Source: Gemmatimonadota bacterium
Lineage (GTDB): Bacteria; Gemmatimonadota; Gemmatimonadetes; Gemmatimonadales; GWC2-71-9
Reading direction: 5' to 3'
Assembly (NCBI GenBank): GCA_029862935.1
Contig: JAOTWK010000155.1
Location: 1-7,818 of the forward strand
DNA: 7,818 bases
The notes beneath the pieces are model-generated. The model ran no database searches. It saw only the letters and a program-made list of their open reading frames with translations, and was not told the DNA's origin. Within the stretch, counting starts at the first letter, position 1, and the number at the start of each line of letters is the position of its first letter. A program made the translations under genes and the position numbers. Below are positions 6,416 to 7,818 of the stretch, piece after piece.

Positions 6416-6464
6416 GCTGCCGCCGGGTAGCGCCCGCATGGCAGCGCACGCCGATCTGGTCGGC
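6416..6464 (-). other. Two hairpins between tRNA-Ser and the AI-2E gene
   Basis: The 108-bp gap between the tRNA 3' end and the AI-2E start holds two inverted repeats. The first is a two-step stem: GCTGCC (6416-6421) with GGCAGC (6440-6445), enclosing CGGG (6424-6427) with CCCG (6433-6436). The second is GCCGA (6450-6454) with TCGGC (6460-6464) around a 5-nt loop. On the minus strand both lie in the tRNA trailer, which is also the 5' leader of the AI-2E gene. They could end the tRNA transcript or shape its processing, but no T-run is present. Confidence 0.35.
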
Positions 6465-6484
6465 ATCGATCTGTGATCCGCGCA

Positions 6485-6571
6485 CGGAGAGGGTGGGATT
6501 CGAACCCACGAGACCCTGACGGGCCTACCGGTTTTCGAGACCGGCTCCTTCAACCACTCGGACACCTCTCC
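6485..6571 (-). tRNA. tRNA-Ser (anticodon CGA)
   Basis: On the minus strand the 87-nt molecule folds as a class II tRNA. The acceptor stem is GGAGAGG (from 6571) paired with CCTCTCC, with discriminator base G at 6485. The D arm is TCC...GGA. The anticodon stem CCGGT/ACCGG holds the loop CTCGAAA, giving anticodon CGA, which reads UCG serine codons. A long variable arm (GGCCC...GGGTC) is typical of tRNA-Ser. The T arm is GTGGG-TTCGAAT-CCCAC. The 3' CCA is not encoded (the genome continues TGC), so it must be added by tRNA nucleotidyltransferase. UCG is a likely frequent serine codon in this GC-rich genome. Confidence 0.97.
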
Positions 6572-6586
6572 AGGGGTCCCCGGACC

Positions 6587-6640
6587 GCATCCCCCTCTTT
6601 GGGATGCCCCGGTGAGTCGGCACGTGCATAATAGAGGGGG
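6587..6640. repeat. Two overlapping, mutually exclusive inverted repeats between tRNA-Ser and dehydrogenase
   Basis: A perfect 7-bp stem GCATCCC (6587-6593) / GGGATGC (6601-6607) has a 7-nt loop. A perfect 8-bp stem CCCCCTCT (6591-6598) / AGAGGGGG (6633-6640) uses three of the same bases, so only one can form at a time. They surround the AT-rich -10-like spot at 6627-6633. On the minus strand the short hairpin would fall in the tRNA precursor leader. Confidence 0.4.
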
Positions 6641-6656
6641 CCGGAGTCAGTTTCCA
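6628..6656 (-). promoter_or_regulatory. Candidate sigma70-type promoter for tRNA-Ser
   Basis: On the minus strand, TGGAAA (6656-6651, 4/6 to TTGACA) and TATTAT (6633-6628, 5/6 to TATAAT) are separated by 17 bp. Transcription would begin near 6621, about 50 bases before the mature tRNA 5' end, leaving a leader for RNase P to remove. The same AT-rich spot reads CATAAT (6627-6632) on the plus strand and could also serve the divergent dehydrogenase gene, though no good plus-strand -35 is seen. Confidence 0.45.
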
Positions 6657-6682
6657 CCCCGAATGAGGGACCGTCGAGACAG

Positions 6683-7648
6683 ATGATCCACGTCCTGATC
6701 GCTGCCGAGCTCAAGGAATTACTCGAACAGCCGCCGCTCCCGGGGTTCGAGATCGAGTGGATTCCCAATACAGCTCCGACTCCTCGCGGACCGTACGTCG
6801 GCGCGGTGCCGCTACTGTCGCGTCCGTTTGGTGAGCGCGAGCTCGAGGGTCTCCCCAAACTGCGTGTGATCGCGAACTGTGCGGTCGGGTTCGACAATAT
6901 CGATCTGGCGGCGGCAGCGCGACACCAGGTCGTCGTGACGAACACCCCGGACGTGCTCACGGAATCGACGGCCGATCTCACGTGGGCGTTGCTGCTGGCG
7001 GTTGCGCGCCGGTTGAAAGAGGGGAGCGCGCTCGTCGCGGAGGGACGTTGGAGTGGGTGGCACCCACAGCAATTGCTGGGTCTCGAGCTCGAAGGGGCAA
7101 CGCTCGGCATCGTCGGCGCCGGGAGGATCGGACAGGCGGTTGGGCTGCGCGCCGTGGGCTTCGGCATGAGAGTCCTTTATACCGACAGTCGTCGGCGTGA
7201 CGCATTCGAACTCGAAACGGGCGCCATTCGCGAATCGCTGGAGACGCTCCTGGCCGAAAGTGATGTTGTCACGGTCCACCTGCCGTCGAATGCCCAGACC
7301 CGCGGGATGGTCAATGGTTCCTGGTTCGCCATGATGAGGCCGGGCGCGCTGCTCGTGAACACGGCACGGGGGGATCTCATCGACGAGCCAGCGCTCTTGG
7401 AAGCGCTCACGGCAGGACGGCTGGGAGGGGCGGGGCTCGACGTATTTCCCAGAGAGCCAATCGTGCACGAGGCGCTAATCGCGCATCCCAGGGTCGTGAC
7501 GTTGCCGCACATCGGAAGTGCCACGACCGTCACTCGACGGGCGATGGCGGAGCTCGCCGTGCAAAATGTGCTCGAGGTCCTGCGCGGTCGCGAGCCGCTG
7601 ACGCCCGTCCCGCTTCCGACGACAGGAGGGGAGGCCGCACCGCGTTGA
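6683..7648 (+). CDS. D-isomer-specific 2-hydroxyacid dehydrogenase (glyoxylate/hydroxypyruvate reductase type)
   Basis: This is a 321-residue cytoplasmic NAD(P)-dependent oxidoreductase that interconverts 2-oxoacids such as glyoxylate or hydroxypyruvate with D-2-hydroxyacids. Family features are complete: VGFDNID (68-74) in the substrate domain and the Rossmann motif GAGRIG (145-150). The catalytic trio is R229 in NTARG, E258 in DVFPREP and H276 in LPHIGSAT. D168 at the end of the second Rossmann strand (YTDSRRR) favours NAD by the usual rule, but the following arginines could accept NADP, so the cofactor is open. Length (~320) is normal. ATG 6683 is the chosen start; the ribosome site is weak (GAGGGA at 6665-6670 is 12 bases away; GAGACAG is adjacent). 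The C-terminal ~20 residues are Pro/Gly-rich and probably disordered. Its neighbours do not indicate a pathway. The exact substrate is unresolved among glyoxylate, hydroxypyruvate, phosphoglycerate-like and lactate types. Confidence 0.92.
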   Translation: MIHVLIAAELKELLEQPPLPGFEIEWIPNTAPTPRGPYVGAVPLLSRPFGERELEGLPKLRVIANCAVGFDNIDLAAAARHQVVVTNTPDVLTESTADLTWALLLAVARRLKEGSALVAEGRWSGWHPQQLLGLELEGATLGIVGAGRIGQAVGLRAVGFGMRVLYTDSRRRDAFELETGAIRESLETLLAESDVVTVHLPSNAQTRGMVNGSWFAMMRPGALLVNTARGDLIDEPALLEALTAGRLGGAGLDVFPREPIVHEALIAHPRVVTLPHIGSATTVTRRAMAELAVQNVLEVLRGREPLTPVPLPTTGGEAAPR

Positions 7649-7673
7649 CGCCCTGAAGGACGACGTCTAACTT
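7645..7673 (+). promoter_or_regulatory. Sigma70-like promoter for pyrR, overlapping the dehydrogenase stop codon
   Basis: TTGACG (7645-7650, 5/6 to consensus) and TAACTT (7668-7673, TAnnnT type) are separated by exactly 17 bp. The -35 contains the TGA of the upstream gene (7646-7648). The predicted start of transcription is near 7680, about five bases before ATG 7685, so the mRNA would be nearly leaderless. No Shine-Dalgarno sequence precedes that ATG within the short leader, which fits. Confidence 0.5.
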
Positions 7674-7684
7674 GCGGCCGGACG

Positions 7685-7818
7685 ATGACCGATTCTCCCC
7701 GACAGGTCCTGCTGAATGCCGCCGGCGTCGCCGAGACGCTCGCGCGGATGAGTCGGGACATTGTCTCCTTCGCAGGCGGCACCGACAATCTCGTCTTGAT
7801 CGGGATTCAACGCCGCGG
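7685..7818 (+). CDS. pyrR: PyrR, bifunctional pyrimidine regulator / uracil phosphoribosyltransferase (3' partial)
   Basis: The first 44 codons are present and the gene runs off the window. The peptide VLLNAAGVAETLARMSRDI followed by DNLVLIGIQRR matches the N-terminal helix and first strand of the PyrR family (usual pattern: 'ild...i..al.RiA.eI.e......lvLvGI.tRG'). PyrR uses PRPP to convert uracil to UMP and in Bacillus binds pyr mRNA leaders to cause attenuation. The PRPP-binding loop and the rest of the catalytic core are beyond the edge, so activity cannot be judged. The start at ATG 7685 follows the upstream stop by 36 bp and lies just after a promoter-like sequence. The 5' leader would be too short for autoregulation by attenuation. 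Another type I phosphoribosyltransferase is possible but less likely. Confidence 0.85.
   Translation, partial: MTDSPRQVLLNAAGVAETLARMSRDIVSFAGGTDNLVLIGIQRR

Noticed and set aside
6377..6565. N-terminal extension of the AI-2E protein starting at 6565 (MSEWLKEPVSKTG...)
   Set aside because: This part reads through the tRNA-Ser gene; such peptides are a known artefact of tRNA-Ser sequences. A ribosome site (GGAGG) and a normal-length family protein point to ATG 6376.
1..7818. Mobile elements, CRISPR arrays, toxin-antitoxin or phage defence genes
   Set aside because: No transposase, integrase, terminal inverted repeats with target duplications, regularly spaced repeats or recognisable defence domains were seen. 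The tRNA-Ser gene shows no duplicated 3' end that would mark an integration site.

Overview
The window is GC-rich DNA from a diderm (Gram-negative-type) bacterium. Three predicted exported or outer-membrane proteins, a surface-type IPT/TIG protein end and a trans-membrane kinase-like protein with a PEGA domain support this. The mixture of kinase/PEGA, TPR/FlgD-like and small beta-barrel proteins with housekeeping genes resembles Gemmatimonadota or a related soil phylum. That placement is inference from gene style only; nothing here is a taxonomic marker. Gene density is high, gene order looks chromosomal, and I see no transposase, integrase, CRISPR array or plasmid function.

Layout. Positions 1-158 hold the last ~51 codons of an IPT/TIG-domain surface protein. 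An AT-richer, gene-free stretch (159-343) follows. Then comes a tightly packed three-gene operon (344-3647) whose genes overlap by ATGA at both junctions: (a) a zinc-ribbon + Ser/Thr kinase-like + transmembrane + PEGA protein whose kinase domain has lost its catalytic aspartate and other key residues, (b) an exported TPR-like/FlgD-Ig-like protein with two Gly-rich hydrophobic segments, and (c) a small predicted outer-membrane barrel. Together they could form a chain from cytoplasm to outer membrane. This is the best candidate here for an undescribed system.

Converging on the operon is a monofunctional proline dehydrogenase (complement of 3669-4601). It is transcribed divergently from a second, unrelated small outer-membrane barrel (4745-5320). 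That barrel converges on an AI-2E family multi-pass membrane protein (complement of 5345-6376), with a 9-bp stem hairpin at the junction. Upstream of the AI-2E gene, on the same strand, lies tRNA-Ser(CGA) (complement of 6485-6571).

On the plus strand follow a D-2-hydroxyacid dehydrogenase of the glyoxylate/hydroxypyruvate reductase type (6683-7648) and the first 44 codons of pyrR (from 7685, running off the edge). A good sigma70-like promoter (TTGACG-17 bp-TAACTT) overlaps the dehydrogenase stop codon and would start pyrR transcription only a few bases before its ATG. This leaves no space for the leader-RNA attenuator that PyrR controls in Bacillus.

The right half consists of metabolic and housekeeping genes with no clear functional link to each other. 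The left half is one coordinated envelope-spanning operon.
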